A DNA stretch of 64,000 nucleotides from a bacterium (GCA_035295165.1 DATGJN010000112.1:1-64000), one strand, 5' to 3'; counted from the stretch's first letter, positions 8,901 through 17,705 are shown. Made by a program: numbers and translations. The notes: generated by a model not told the origin, from the sequence alone.

Positions 8901-10220
8901 CGCGCTGCGTATATGTTCGACACTGAGCAGTATCAACTGATATTGAGAACCACCGAGAGGATCTCGCACGAGAGGCGCTTCTTCCACTGGGAACTAGAGT
9001 TCCCCGAAGTATTCTACGGTTCGCGCCTTGGGAAGGCGCAGACCTTCGAACGTTTGAAAGGCGCAGGGTTCGACGCCGTGATTGGGAACCCGCCATACAT
9101 TAATGTAAAGCGGGGGATGGAGGACGCTCTCAAACGTTACCTTGAACATCGATATGCGCTGGCCATTGGACAGTGGGATCAAGGCGCACTCTTCTACGAA
9201 CTCGCTCTCGGGAGTGTACACTGGCCAAGCATCGCAAGCATTCATGCAAGCGTCGGGCTCATTGTCCCCAAGCCATTTTTTCTATCTGAAAGCTATCAAG
9301 CGTTGAGAGCGCTTCTGATGGCCGCGGGCAGTATTCTCTACGGACCGTGTGGGGAGTGCTTCGCCGATTCCGGAGTGGAGGCGAGCATATGCATAGTCGA
9401 CAGACGTTCTCGGGGGACTCTGTGCATCGTCGATGGTCGGCAACCCCCGAGCTTCCTGAAGAGGACGGACGTTCCCATTGCCGTGATGAGTCGGGTCCCC
9501 TTTGCCATTTTCACGTACATGCTTCCAGAACGAGCTTTCTTCGCACTCTACGCCGGCGCGAAGCATGAGAAACTGGTTCCATTGAGCGAGCTGGTAGAGT
9601 GGACTAGGGGCGTCGAAGCAGGTAAGGGAGACCTCGCGGTATCGAGAACAAAGGCTCCGGGGACCCACCCTTTAATAGTTGGCGAGGCCATGACGGCTTT
9701 CGCCGCCCCTCCTACCGCCTGGATTAGAGTCGATCTACATGATGAGAAGAAGTTTAAGCTCCCGACGCTGTATCGTGCCGTCCCGAAACTCCTCGTGCGT
9801 CGAGTGGCCCAGACTCTGATCGCTGCAGTCGACGAGACTGGAGCGTACGTCCTTAACACCATCTACATTGCTCGGGCGAAGGGAGAATTAGATCCGTACG
9901 CCGCCGCAGCGCTGTTAAATTCTGCGTTAGCAAGGGGCATCCTACGGGCGACGTTTAACATGGATGACACGCTTTTCCCCTACATTCGCGTTTCGCAGTT
10001 GGATCGTCTTCTCGTCCCGCTGCTTGCAATGAATGACGCTACGTTGGCACGTCTAGGTAGGCTCCTATCGAGCCAACCAGAAGAGGCAAAGAGAGATGTT
10101 CGCATAATGGAGTTGGAAACACGAGTGAGGGAACTTTACGGCCTCGAACCAGACCTTGCCGATGCGATCTGTGCTGTGGGAGCAACAACCGTTGCACCCG
10201 ATGTGGAAGGACAGCAATGA
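5901..10220 (+). CDS. Eco57I-type DNA methylase / putative restriction-modification protein
   Basis: A protein of about 1439 residues with the Eco57I/TaqI-type N6-adenine DNA methyltransferase core. The AdoMet-binding motif DPAMGSGHF is near residue 775, DLNPMAVELAK near 855, and the catalytic NPPY near 1064. The last ~350 residues resemble a TaqI-like target-recognition region. The first ~360 residues contain a nuclease-like fold (EPDYLL near 280, TNGKQWRLY near 345), but I cannot find a canonical (D/E)xK lysine between them. Cleavage activity is therefore doubtful, or it may come from the helicase-nuclease gene upstream. ATG 5901 follows an in-frame TTG at 5898; the ribosome binding site is weak (GAGAATTG). 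Base composition is visibly more AT-rich than the flanking operons, especially 8700-10100, which suggests horizontal transfer. It could be a Type IIG enzyme or the modification arm of an unclassified defence system. Confidence 0.85.
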   Translation: MNADVQERLGEPNLGVATLIGDLTVSPRDLQQLGTADAVAAFFARLGYQTNARTPQPPANLGITAEGTVRSLRRVELIADNEGLQVYLFEVSSVTLSLTRALARTFRNRAGNYLLVLTSDYEQIDFVLLERYLSSMSHDALGIGTPHAGIRPRVLTVERRNPSRASLRALRRFVFAGSDGYGQYERLRAAYDVADWSEDFFNNRGLFSDYYLLERLRENPAWVEDPKPAFLRLREVFRSASDVSGQPEEPLRRLIVEPTLEILGFRFRAGERAGGEGVEPDYLLSTHAGLDTTMAACLAYSWGRSLDGKDEHHDRESPEENPGAIVVSLLENGKVPWVIVTNGKQWRLYSAKAHSRATNYYEVDLEEAVTASIANGSDSAEAFRYFWLFFRQQAFEPAPVARGGATQTLSFLDLVLAESEDYAKELGERLKERVFTQTFPHLVEGFITSIHQRDGRHTAISQKRLDEIYQGTLTLLYRLLFLLYAEARDLLPVREVRGYWAASLARLKREIADAVGPIADEADGRLRKRFSQTDYELYDRLGRLFEVIDQGDPDLNVPTYDGGLFISLPDAKDDSPEGANARFLRSHKVPNYHLARALDLLARDEDPKRHDLVAIDYKSLGVRHLGSIYEGLLEFRVRIADRTLAIVKEKGREVYVSLAGLSKSQGERAEHHGRVINKGQAYLENDRRERKATGSYYTPDYIVNYIVQHTVGPVLREKFEALRSKLRDAQRRRQEFFKRQDGSRKAHVRPEPSEKADLIGQELVAEMFDLKVLDPAMGSGHFLVEAVDFITDKILDFLNAFPWNPVFTELHRTRQTILKEMAERGITIDERRLTEVNLLKRHVLKRCIYGVDLNPMAVELAKVSLWLDCFTLGAPLSFLDHHLRCGNALIGVTVAEVDEIRAREGQLQLSESSDWQGLQQAIQGMILVGGLPDATATQVDTSRTEYRRASNLLTPFKRILDIHTARWFDGGVFASKRKENGSAVLDEILKSGDLFNWASGRAAYMFDTEQYQLILRTTERISHERRFFHWELEFPEVFYGSRLGKAQTFERLKGAGFDAVIGNPPYINVKRGMEDALKRYLEHRYALAIGQWDQGALFYELALGSVHWPSIASIHASVGLIVPKPFFLSESYQALRALLMAAGSILYGPCGECFADSGVEASICIVDRRSRGTLCIVDGRQPPSFLKRTDVPIAVMSRVPFAIFTYMLPERAFFALYAGAKHEKLVPLSELVEWTRGVEAGKGDLAVSRTKAPGTHPLIVGEAMTAFAAPPTAWIRVDLHDEKKFKLPTLYRAVPKLLVRRVAQTLIAAVDETGAYVLNTIYIARAKGELDPYAAAALLNSALARGILRATFNMDDTLFPYIRVSQLDRLLVPLLAMNDATLARLGRLLSSQPEEAKRDVRIMELETRVRELYGLEPDLADAICAVGATTVAPDVEGQQ

Positions 10221-10400
10221 GGATTACCGGTGCCCTCTGGGTCTGGATCCAGTCCTAATGGGACCAAGGTGCTACTCGGCGCACAAAGCGGAGGCCAAAG
10301 GGATATTCGCTTGGGCACGCGAGTCCGTCTTGAGCTACGACCGGCGCCAATACGAGTGGGCTCTGCCCCGGCCGAACGTCGGGCACGGGGTGGACGTCCG

Positions 10401-11045
10401 TTACGCTTGTTCCTTAAGCCGACTCCGAATAATGTCGGCAACAGCCGCCTGATCAAGGCCGCCTTCGCCCATGAGTCCCTCCAGGACGGCGGCCTGGTCC
10501 TGGGCGGGGCGGTTCTGGCTCATCTTCCACTTGCCTTCAAGGCGGGTGATGCGAATGACCACGCCCACGATGCCCCGCAGCATGCTGTCGATGAACTCGG
10601 ACGGTGCGTCGCTGACCGCCCACGGCGCCGGCCGGCCGCCTTCGTGCGCCTTGGTGAGTCGTGTCACGTGTTCGCGCAACCGCTCGGGGTCGTCAAAGGT
10701 ATGGATCTCGCCGTAGGCATGGATCGCCAGGTAATCCCAAGTCGGGACGACTTTGCCGGTCTCTTGCTTGGTCGGATACCACGATGGCGAGATATAAGTA
10801 TTCGGCCCGAGGAAGATCGCCAGCGCGTGCGTGCCGGATCCGATGTCTTTCCACTGGCGGTTCGGCCGGGCCAGATGGCCGTGCAGCGTCCCACACGGCG
10901 CCTGGCTGTCGTCAAGCAGCAGTGGAATGTGACTGGCTTCCAGACCGCTTGAGCCGTGCGTGACGAGCGTGCCGAAGCCAAACCGCCGGATCGCGTCGTG
11001 AAGTACTGGCACGCGATCTTCCTTAAAGTGTGTGGGAACGTACAC
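10401..11045 (-). CDS. paiB: FMN-binding negative transcriptional regulator, PaiB family
   Basis: A PaiB-type flavin-binding split-barrel protein of 214 residues, close to the family's usual size. Recognisable blocks are the start (MYVPTHF), HIPLLLD, GHLARPNRQW and the segment SPSWYPTKQ followed by VPTWDY, which is diagnostic for PaiB/FMN-binding regulators. In Bacillus PaiB is linked to repression of sporulation and degradative genes, but many homologues are simply FMN-binding proteins of unknown role. It starts with GTG at 11045, preceded by GGGAGG six bases away. It faces the methylase convergently and is divergent from the secreted phosphoesterase. No membrane or signal segment is present, so it should be cytoplasmic. 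Confidence 0.87.
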   Translation of the reverse strand: MYVPTHFKEDRVPVLHDAIRRFGFGTLVTHGSSGLEASHIPLLLDDSQAPCGTLHGHLARPNRQWKDIGSGTHALAIFLGPNTYISPSWYPTKQETGKVVPTWDYLAIHAYGEIHTFDDPERLREHVTRLTKAHEGGRPAPWAVSDAPSEFIDSMLRGIVGVVIRITRLEGKWKMSQNRPAQDQAAVLEGLMGEGGLDQAAVADIIRSRLKEQA

Positions 11046-11074
11046 CGCGTTCCTCCCAACGTCGCTCTGCAGCC

Positions 11075-11080
11075 ATTATA
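11075..11080 (-). promoter_or_regulatory. Candidate -10 box for paiB
   Basis: The minus strand reads TATAAT here, about 30 bases before the GTG start of the PaiB-like gene. No well-spaced -35 hexamer is evident, so this is a candidate only. A perfect -10 hexamer is uncommon in DNA this GC-rich. Confidence 0.35.
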
Positions 11081-11193
11081 ACGCCTGGTGTCACCGCGGC
11101 GTATCCGCGCCGCGGATGCGGTCCCCGGTCTTCGCGACCTGCACGTAGACTTGGTTCAGATGGTGATCGTGGCCTTGGTTTCTCGATATGGGC

Positions 11194-11199
11194 TATAAT
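11194..11199 (+). promoter_or_regulatory. Candidate -10 box for the secreted phosphoesterase
   Basis: A perfect TATAAT lies 41 bases upstream of the ATG at 11241. TTGGTT occurs at 11175-11180, but the 13-base spacing is shorter than the ideal 17. It is probably the sigma-70-type promoter for the phosphoesterase. Confidence 0.4.
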
Positions 11200-11240
11200 G
11201 AGCCGGAAACATCTCCTCCACACGCACGAGAGGAAAGGGC

Positions 11241-12641
11241 ATGACACGCGTCTTTGCCGTCGCGATCGTTCTGGTACTCCTCGTGCCACTACAGCAGTAC
11301 GGTGACGCCGCGCCACGAGACATTCACGTGATCAAGCACGTGATCATCATCATGCAGGAGAATCGCTCATTCGACCATTACTTCGGCACGTACCCAGGCG
11401 CCGACGGCATCCCGGTGAAGGATGGCAAGCCGACCGTGTGTGCTCCTGATCCTCGATCCGGGCAGTGCGTCGCACCTTATCCTGACCACCACGATGAGAA
11501 CGGCGGCGGGCCACACGGTGCGGCCAACGCGGTCGCCGACGTCGACGGCGGCAGGATGGATGGCTTCGTACGCCAAGCGGAAGCCGGCGCGCGGGGCTGC
11601 TTGAATCCGTTCAATCCGGCGTGCTCGGAATCGGCAACGCCAGACGTGATGGGGTACCATGATGGTACCGACATCCCCAACTACTGGGCCTACGCGCGCA
11701 AGTTCGTGCTGCAGGATCACATGTTCGAGCCGAACGCCTCATGGAGTCTGCCGGCGCACCTGTTCATGGTGTCGGAGTGGTCAGCGCGCTGCCCAAACCA
11801 CAATCCTTCGAGCTGCGTCAATGCCCTGCAGGCGCCAGGACTGCCGCCCGATTTCCGCGCCGGGCGGCCCGCGTCCCAGATCCGGCCCCCGATCTACGCC
11901 TGGACCGACCTGACGTACCTCCTCCATAACAACGGGGTGAGCTGGGGCTACTACATCGTGGCGGGGACCGAACCCGACTGCGAGGACGACGCGAAGGTGG
12001 ATTGCCTGCCTGTACGGCAGGATGCGAAGACGCCTGGAATCTGGAATCCGTTGCCGTGGTTCGACACGGTCAACGCCGACCACGAACGCGACAACATCCA
12101 ACCGATTGGCACCTTCCTCAAGGCCGCGAAGAGCGGCACGCTCCCGGCGGTGTCGTGGGTCACCCCGTCCGGCGACGTGAGCGAGCACCCGCCGGCCCTC
12201 GTGTCGACCGGTCAGACGTACGTCACGATGCTCGTCAACGCGGTCATGCGCAGCCCCAACTGGGCCGATAGCGCGATCTTCCTGGCCTGGGACGACTGGG
12301 GCGGATTCTACGACCACGTGGTGCCTACGAGGGTCGATCAGAACGGATATGGGCTGCGCGTGCCGGGACTGGTCATCTCACCCTACGCGAGGCCGGGGTT
12401 CATCGACAAGCAGGTGCTCAGCTTCGATGCCTACGTCAAATTCGTCGAGGATGATTTCCTCGCGGGACAGCGTCTCGCCCCTCGAACCGACGGCCGTCCC
12501 GACCCTCGTCCCGACGTCCGAGAAAACATGCCGCAGTTGGGCGACCTGGCCCGCGACTTCGATTTCGCCCAGCCGCCTCGCCCGCCCCTGATTCTTCCGG
12601 TAAAGCCCCCGACCCAGTTGATCGCCCCTGCCAAACGCTAG
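11241..12641 (+). CDS. Secreted phosphoesterase (phospholipase C / acid phosphatase family)
   Basis: A 466-residue member of the phosphoesterase family PF04185, which includes bacterial non-haemolytic phospholipases C and the AcpA acid phosphatase. The first ~24 residues form a signal peptide (basic start, long hydrophobic run, cleavage near GDAAP), so it acts in the periplasm or outside the cell. Hallmarks are [20 protein letters not shown] directly after the signal peptide, [14 protein letters not shown] in the middle, and [10 protein letters not shown] near residue 350, which carry the metal and phosphate ligands. It probably frees phosphate from phospholipids or other phosphoesters. The start is supported by GAGAGGAAAGG a few bases upstream. 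It appears monocistronic. The choice between lipid and small phosphomonoester substrate cannot be made from sequence. Confidence 0.88.
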   Translation: MTRVFAVAIVLVLLVPLQQYGDAAPRDIHVIKHVIIIMQENRSFDHYFGTYPGADGIPVKDGKPTVCAPDPRSGQCVAPYPDHHDENGGGPHGAANAVADVDGGRMDGFVRQAEAGARGCLNPFNPACSESATPDVMGYHDGTDIPNYWAYARKFVLQDHMFEPNASWSLPAHLFMVSEWSARCPNHNPSSCVNALQAPGLPPDFRAGRPASQIRPPIYAWTDLTYLLHNNGVSWGYYIVAGTEPDCEDDAKVDCLPVRQDAKTPGIWNPLPWFDTVNADHERDNIQPIGTFLKAAKSGTLPAVSWVTPSGDVSEHPPALVSTGQTYVTMLVNAVMRSPNWADSAIFLAWDDWGGFYDHVVPTRVDQNGYGLRVPGLVISPYARPGFIDKQVLSFDAYVKFVEDDFLAGQRLAPRTDGRPDPRPDVRENMPQLGDLARDFDFAQPPRPPLILPVKPPTQLIAPAKR

Positions 12642-13314
12642 CGACAGCCGTGGAGATCGGGCCTTGGATCAACTCGGGGTCCGGATAAACGGCTGTCTCA
12701 CTGAGCCGTTACATAGAATACTTCATCGGGCGACAGGGTGGGGTTATTCGCGGTGCACAACTCAGCGATCAATAGCTGGCGCGACTGCTACGACGGGCAG
12801 GTATGTACGAGACAGCGTAATTGACCCAACGGTCTTGTACAGATCGCTCCGCGGCTTCGGACGCGGGATGCGTTAGCGCGTCGGCCGCACTCCGGTTCTC
12901 CTACGGAGGTATCGGAAGCGCACATGTTGTGTTAGTACTGCGCCCACCACCAGCGCGGTCCAGTGAATGAACTGAGGGACATCTTTCCGCTCGAACTCTT
13001 CTCATCTAGCTCCACACGATAGCGCGCGAACAGTCGCCTCGTGTGGTAGGTGCAAATTGAGTGCAGGCCGGATGCGCGTCATCGGACGATGAGCCGATTC
13101 CCCAGGGAGCGCATACGCGCAAACCCTTGCGTACCACGCGGTCCCGAGCAGGTCGTCGTCATCGATTGGAATGGGCTGGTGCGGCAGTGGGGAGGCTCAA
13201 TACCTGCATCGCCCACCAAGGCCTGCTTGGTGGCGGTGTGCAAGAGAAACAGAGAGCCCGCTCTCATAACGAAGGCGGGCTCTCATCACTTACAACTACT
13301 CGTCGAGCGATTCG
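12642..13314. other. Intergenic stretch, no gene seen
   Basis: About 670 bases without a convincing reading frame, RNA gene or ribosome binding site. The only clear structure is the inverted repeat at 13252-13284 near its right end. A minus-strand frame around 13079-13267 resembles commonly over-predicted short peptides (GDAGIEPP type) and was not accepted. Confidence 0.5.
13252..13284 (-). terminator. Perfect 10-bp stem-loop downstream of the small membrane protein gene
   Basis: GAGAGCCCGC (13252-13261) pairs perfectly with GCGGGCTCTC (13275-13284) around a 13-base loop. It lies just beyond the stop of the minus-strand membrane protein gene (13315), where a terminator would be expected. There is no strong T-run, so termination is likely but not certain. 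Confidence 0.45.
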
Positions 13315-13560
13315 TTAGCTCGCAGACGAGCGCTGAGACTGTCTCCGCAGAAAACTTACGATCGCGCTGACAGCAAGCGCCGCACCTAGGGCGAGCGGTA
13401 CGCCAACAAGCAGGCGCTCAATGGAACCATTCCCTGCATCAGGGTCGATTCCGAATCGCTCTTCGATCCAGTCCTGAGGCAGGATCGCAAACAACACACC
13501 GACGGCGATCGCGATCGCTGAAGCCGCAGCTTGAGTCTGTACCGATAGCCATCTTTTCAC
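13315..13560 (-). CDS. Small two-helix membrane protein
   Basis: A small hydrophobic protein of about 81 residues. Two membrane segments are evident: one near residues 9-28 (rich in A, I, V) and one near 50-70 (LLVGVPLALGAALAVSAIVSFL), with an acidic connecting loop and a basic C-terminal tail (RRQSQR). I chose the GTG at 13560 because AGGGAGG lies seven bases upstream. The ATG at 13566 would sit directly on that ribosome binding site, and the same frame stays open further upstream without one. The arrangement suggests an integral inner-membrane protein with both ends on the same side. No family is recognised and no neighbour suggests a role. A perfect stem-loop follows the stop. Confidence 0.5.
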   Translation of the reverse strand: MKRWLSVQTQAAASAIAIAVGVLFAILPQDWIEERFGIDPDAGNGSIERLLVGVPLALGAALAVSAIVSFLRRQSQRSSAS

Positions 13561-14029
13561 ACCCATCCCTCCCTGCGCTTGTCTTCCGCGTGTGTCACTC
13601 GAATTTCGCTGCAGTGCCGCGTCATCAAGCCCTGAAACACGGATAGGCGGCACCCTTACCTGCGCGCTATACGCCCTGACTTCGTCTCCTGTTCCACTGA
13701 ATTCCTTCTCGCCAGGTATGCGAAGTTTGGTCCGTTGTTTCGCCATGGTAGCGGAAGCACGAGAGGCTCTTTCGGAACCGACCGAGATGAGGCCCGTGCG
13801 CTCGCGGAAAAGGGCTGGGCTCCCATTGCCGAAAGGAGTGCGGGCGTCAGAATGGGAATCCTGAATCGAGGTCGCCGGGGCCGGAAGCCTGGGTAAGCGC
13901 CCCGTGCGTCCGTACCGAGGTCGATGCGTCCGGTCGATTCGGCATCGGTTCCGTGCCCTAAACGGGCAAGCGGGGTGGCGGAGGCGGCAACGTTTCAGAG
14001 GGGGGGAACATGCGACGGGGGAACTTTCC
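13561..14029. other. Intergenic region between small membrane protein and Asp-box gene
   Basis: A divergent 470-base spacer. The frame of the small membrane protein continues open upstream to beyond 13746 but lacks a ribosome binding site there. On the plus strand the Asp-box gene frame is open from 13904, but the protein-like part begins at 14030. G-runs just before 14010 and 14030 may serve as ribosome binding sites. Nothing else is seen. Confidence 0.4.
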
Positions 14030-17000
14030 ATGGCAGAGCGCTCCGGTTCGACGATGAGACTCGAGGCCCTCAAATGGCGCTGCATCGGGCCGCCGCGCGG
14101 CGGCCGCGTCGTCGCCGTCGCGGGTGACCCGGAAGATCGCAGCGTGTTCTATTTCGGCGCCTGCGCCGGCGGTGTCTGGAAGACGGCCGACAGCGGCACT
14201 TATTGGCGTTGCGTGAGCGACGGGTACCTCGGCTCGGCCTCGATCAGCGCACTCGCCATCGCTCCCTCGGATCGCAACGTGATTTATGCCGGCACCGGGG
14301 AAACCGCGATCCGGCTCGATGTCTCCTATGGCGATGGTGTGTACAAATCGACTGATGCGGGCCGCACCTGGAGCCATCTCGGTCTCCGCGAGACCCGGTT
14401 CATCGGGCGCATCCGCATCCATCCGCAAGACCCCGATCTCGTCTATGTCGCCGCGCTCGGCGATGTGTTCGGCGCGAACGAGGAACGCGGGGTATTCCGA
14501 TCAGAGGACGGCGGAAAGACCTGGAGCAAGGTGCTCTATCGAGATGCCAATTCGGGCGCCGTTGATTTGTCGATGGACCCGAACAATCCCCGCATCCTCT
14601 TTGCGGCGTTCTGGCAGACGCGCCGGAACTTCTGGAACCTGTCGAGCGGTGGGCCGGGAAGCGGCCTCTTTCGCTCGAAAGATGGTGGCGACACCTGGAC
14701 GGAGATCTCCCGGTATCCGGGTCTGCCGGCGAGTCCCCTCGGCAAGATCGGCGTTGCGGTGTCGCCCGCCCGCGCGGGCCGCGTCTGGGCGCTCGTGGAG
14801 ACGGACGCCGAGAAGACGGGACTCTACCGATCGGAGGATTACGGCGAGAGCTGGGCGCTCGTCTCGTCCAATCGCGACCTCATGCATCGGCCCTGGTACT
14901 ACACGCATGTCTTCGCCGATCCCTGCCACGGCGAGACGGTCTACGTCGCCAATTTTCAGCTTTGGAAATCGACCGACGGCGGTAGCGGCTTCACAGAGAT
15001 CCAGACGCCCCACGGCGATAACCATGATCTCTGGATCGATCCTACCGATCCGAACCGGATGGTCGAGGGAAACGACGGCGGCGCCTGCACAAGCTTCAAC
15101 GGCGGCGAGACATGGTCGTCGATCTACAACCAGCCGACGGCGCAGTTCTATCGCATCGACACCGACAACCAGCATCCCTATCGCGTGTACGGTACGCAGC
15201 AGGACAACTCCTCGATCTCAGCGCCGAGCGCCACCGTCTGGGGCGCGATCACCCTCGGCGACTGCACCTATCCCGGCACCGGGGAAAGCGGCTTTATTGC
15301 CGTCAATCCCAAAGATCCGAACATCGTCTTTTGCGGCGCGATCGGCTCGAGCCCCGGCGGCGCCGGGGCGTTGCAGCGCTACGATCATCGCACCGGGCAG
15401 ATCCAACTGGTCAACGTCTGGCCCGAGGAATCGACCGGCATCGCACCCAAGGACATGCGTTACCGCTTCGCCTGGACGTTCCCGATCGTCTTCTCACCGC
15501 ACGACAGCGGCACCCTCTACGCGGGCGGGAACCACGTGTTTCGCAGCCGCGACGAGGGCATGAGCTGGGAGGAAATATCGCCGGATTTGAGTCTCAACGA
15601 TAAGAGCCGTCAGGGGCATTCCGGCGGCGACATCACGCATGAAAGCGCCGGGGCGGAGGTGCACGCGACATGCGCGTCGCTCGCCCCATCGCCGCACCTG
15701 CGGGAGGAGCTCTGGGCTTCGACCGACGACGGGCTCGTTCATGTGACGCGAGACGGCGGCAAGAGCTGGCAGAACGTCACGCCGCCCGACATGCCGGAGC
15801 TCGCGTATGTTGGGTGCGTCGAGATCTCGCCGCACGACCCGGACACGATCTATCTCGCGGCGACACGCTACAAGCTTGCGGACTACCGTCCGTACTTGTT
15901 CCGCAGCACCGACGCCGGGCGGCGGTTCGAATCGATCAACGGCGATTTTCCAAAGGATGAGATCACCCGCGTCGTGCGTGCGGACCCGGTGCGCAAGGGA
16001 CTGTTGTTCGTCGGTACCGAGACCGGCGTTTATTTCACCCTGAACGACGGGCGCAGCTGGATGCGCATGGGCGGGGGCCTGCCGATCGCGCCGGTCTACG
16101 ATCTGAAGATCAAGGGGGCGGATCTGGTCGCGGGAACCCACGGCCGCTCCTTCTGGATCTTGGACGATATCACACCACTCAGAAGCTTCGTCGAGGGCAA
16201 AGAGGGACGTCGCCTCTTTGAGCCGCGCACGACGGTTCGGAACAAGCTGCATTTCGGTGCCCTGCGAGGTCTCCGGCCGAGCGGCGTCGCGTTCGCGGTC
16301 GCCCCCGGGGTAGGCGGCGGCATCCGCACGTTTCGCAAGCCGGACGGGACGAGCGGGCGCGAATATCTCGACGTCGGAGAGAACCCACCGAACGGCGCGA
16401 TCATCTACTACTGGCTGGACGACGGCGTTTCCGGCCCGGTTTCGCTCACGATCCGTGACGCCTCGGGGGCCGCGATCGCGAGCTTCCGCAGCGACGACGG
16501 TGCGTTGCCGGCCGCGAAGCGCCCGTCGGTTCGCCCCGGGCTCAACCGGTTCGTGTGGGATCTCAAATATCCGGGGCCCGAGACGCTCGATACAAGCCTC
16601 GCTCCGCCGCGCAACAAGCCGCTGGCGGAGCCGGCCGATCCACCGAGCGGGCCCACGGTGGTACCGGGCCGATATCGTGTCGAGATGTCGCTGGATTCGG
16701 AGACGATGGCCGCGGAGTTCTCGGTCGTGAAGGATCCGCGCCTTTCGACGACTCCGGAGGCGTACCGCGAGCAGTTCGAACTCTTGCGGGAATTGACGGC
16801 ATCGCTCGGCAAGGTCCACGGGACGGTCAATCGCATCCGTCGGCTGAAGCAACGGTTTACGGTACTGGCTGCGGGATCGGAAAGTGGCACGCGCGATCTT
16901 GTCGCGCAGGCAGGGGCCGTGGTGGAACGGCTGTCGGAGGTCGAAGGCGTGCTCGTGGACGTTCATCGCGAGTCGGATCGCGACGTGCTCCGCAACCCCG

Positions 17001-17209
17001 CGGGTCTCAATGATACGCTCGTGGACCTGATCAACACTGTATCCGTGGCCGATGCCGCGCCGACGAAGCAGGCGGCGGCCGTTTCGAAAGAGATCATGGC
17101 GCGCGTTGATGCCGAGATCGGCAAAGTCGAACGGCTCATCGCAACCGAGGTTGCCGCAGTCAATCGCTTGGCCCTGGAGCGGGCGGTCGAGGCGGCGGGC
17201 GGCGGCTGA
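14030..17209 (+). CDS. Large Asp-box (BNR/VPS10-like) beta-propeller protein
   Basis: A protein of about 1059 residues built mainly from sialidase/sortilin-type Asp-box repeats (S/T-x-D-x-G-x-T-W). I count about eleven, including KSTDAGRTW, RSEDGGKTW, RSKDGGDTW, RSEDYGESW, RSRDEGMSW and VTRDGGKSW, which implies two stacked propellers over the first ~720 residues. The C-terminal ~300 residues contain a beta-rich segment (VRPGLNRFVWDLKYPGP) and a helical tail, as in the large 'glycosyl hydrolase / WD40-YVTN-BNR-like' proteins of soil bacteria. Those relatives are usually exported, but here no signal peptide precedes MRLEALKWRCIGPPRGG, so this version may be cytoplasmic. ATG 14030 was chosen because homology-like sequence starts there. 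The enzymatic role is unknown; a scaffold or hydrolase function is possible. Confidence 0.8.
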   Translation: MAERSGSTMRLEALKWRCIGPPRGGRVVAVAGDPEDRSVFYFGACAGGVWKTADSGTYWRCVSDGYLGSASISALAIAPSDRNVIYAGTGETAIRLDVSYGDGVYKSTDAGRTWSHLGLRETRFIGRIRIHPQDPDLVYVAALGDVFGANEERGVFRSEDGGKTWSKVLYRDANSGAVDLSMDPNNPRILFAAFWQTRRNFWNLSSGGPGSGLFRSKDGGDTWTEISRYPGLPASPLGKIGVAVSPARAGRVWALVETDAEKTGLYRSEDYGESWALVSSNRDLMHRPWYYTHVFADPCHGETVYVANFQLWKSTDGGSGFTEIQTPHGDNHDLWIDPTDPNRMVEGNDGGACTSFNGGETWSSIYNQPTAQFYRIDTDNQHPYRVYGTQQDNSSISAPSATVWGAITLGDCTYPGTGESGFIAVNPKDPNIVFCGAIGSSPGGAGALQRYDHRTGQIQLVNVWPEESTGIAPKDMRYRFAWTFPIVFSPHDSGTLYAGGNHVFRSRDEGMSWEEISPDLSLNDKSRQGHSGGDITHESAGAEVHATCASLAPSPHLREELWASTDDGLVHVTRDGGKSWQNVTPPDMPELAYVGCVEISPHDPDTIYLAATRYKLADYRPYLFRSTDAGRRFESINGDFPKDEITRVVRADPVRKGLLFVGTETGVYFTLNDGRSWMRMGGGLPIAPVYDLKIKGADLVAGTHGRSFWILDDITPLRSFVEGKEGRRLFEPRTTVRNKLHFGALRGLRPSGVAFAVAPGVGGGIRTFRKPDGTSGREYLDVGENPPNGAIIYYWLDDGVSGPVSLTIRDASGAAIASFRSDDGALPAAKRPSVRPGLNRFVWDLKYPGPETLDTSLAPPRNKPLAEPADPPSGPTVVPGRYRVEMSLDSETMAAEFSVVKDPRLSTTPEAYREQFELLRELTASLGKVHGTVNRIRRLKQRFTVLAAGSESGTRDLVAQAGAVVERLSEVEGVLVDVHRESDRDVLRNPAGLNDTLVDLINTVSVADAAPTKQAAAVSKEIMARVDAEIGKVERLIATEVAAVNRLALERAVEAAGGG

Positions 17210-17705
17210 AGGAGGCAGCTCTCAGCATCTCGGCATCCCTGAACCGCACCGGTTGCCATCAGTGAGACGGGTTAAATGCCCACACGTCGCCATGGCTTTG
17301 GCGGTAGGCCGGGATGTTCTTCACTGGGATGTCGCCGTATGCGACTCAGACGACTTAGGAAGAGGACAGGCCGCGGTCTTCCTAAGCCACCCGTCGGGGG
17401 TTCTCTTTCCACTACGGTCACCAACGCCGTCGGACACTGAGCGCGCTGTCCCCCGGGGCGGCCGCTCCACAGGTTTAGGTCGATGTGTCTCTCCGAGCAC
17501 CACCGCGCTGGATTTACGACACTGCTCCTGAACCCGTCGCGCCCCCGGAACGCCTTCGATTGGATGGTCTCGAATATCCACACTCCATCCACCTCTTGAC
17601 GCAGCCATAGAAGCAGCGATCAATCAACGGCAGGTGGCGGTAGACGACCACCGTAGTAGAGATGGCGGGCCGACGCGTCGGACGATTGGGGGAAGGAGGC
17701 GCTGC
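17210..17705. other. Intergenic stretch before amidase, no gene seen
   Basis: About 500 bases with only short frames lacking ribosome binding sites or recognisable motifs on either strand. The right end carries the AAGGAGG ribosome binding site of the amidase at about 17692-17699. I see no RNA gene or clear terminator. Confidence 0.45.

Noticed and set aside
10221-10400. Short frames after the methylase stop, including a 13-codon frame overlapping the stop by ATGA
   Set aside because: Terminates at once in one frame, and the other frame has no start context or recognisable motif.
13079-13267. Short minus-strand frame with a GDAGIEPP-like peptide, and a tRNA-like CCA end near 13207-13218
   Set aside because: GDAGIEP-type peptides are a common over-prediction. 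I could not find a matching acceptor stem, anticodon arm or TTCGA T-loop for a tRNA.
15494-16966. Antisense open frame of about 490 codons opposite the Asp-box gene
   Set aside because: Arginine-rich translation with no motif, fully overlapped by a gene with clear repeats.
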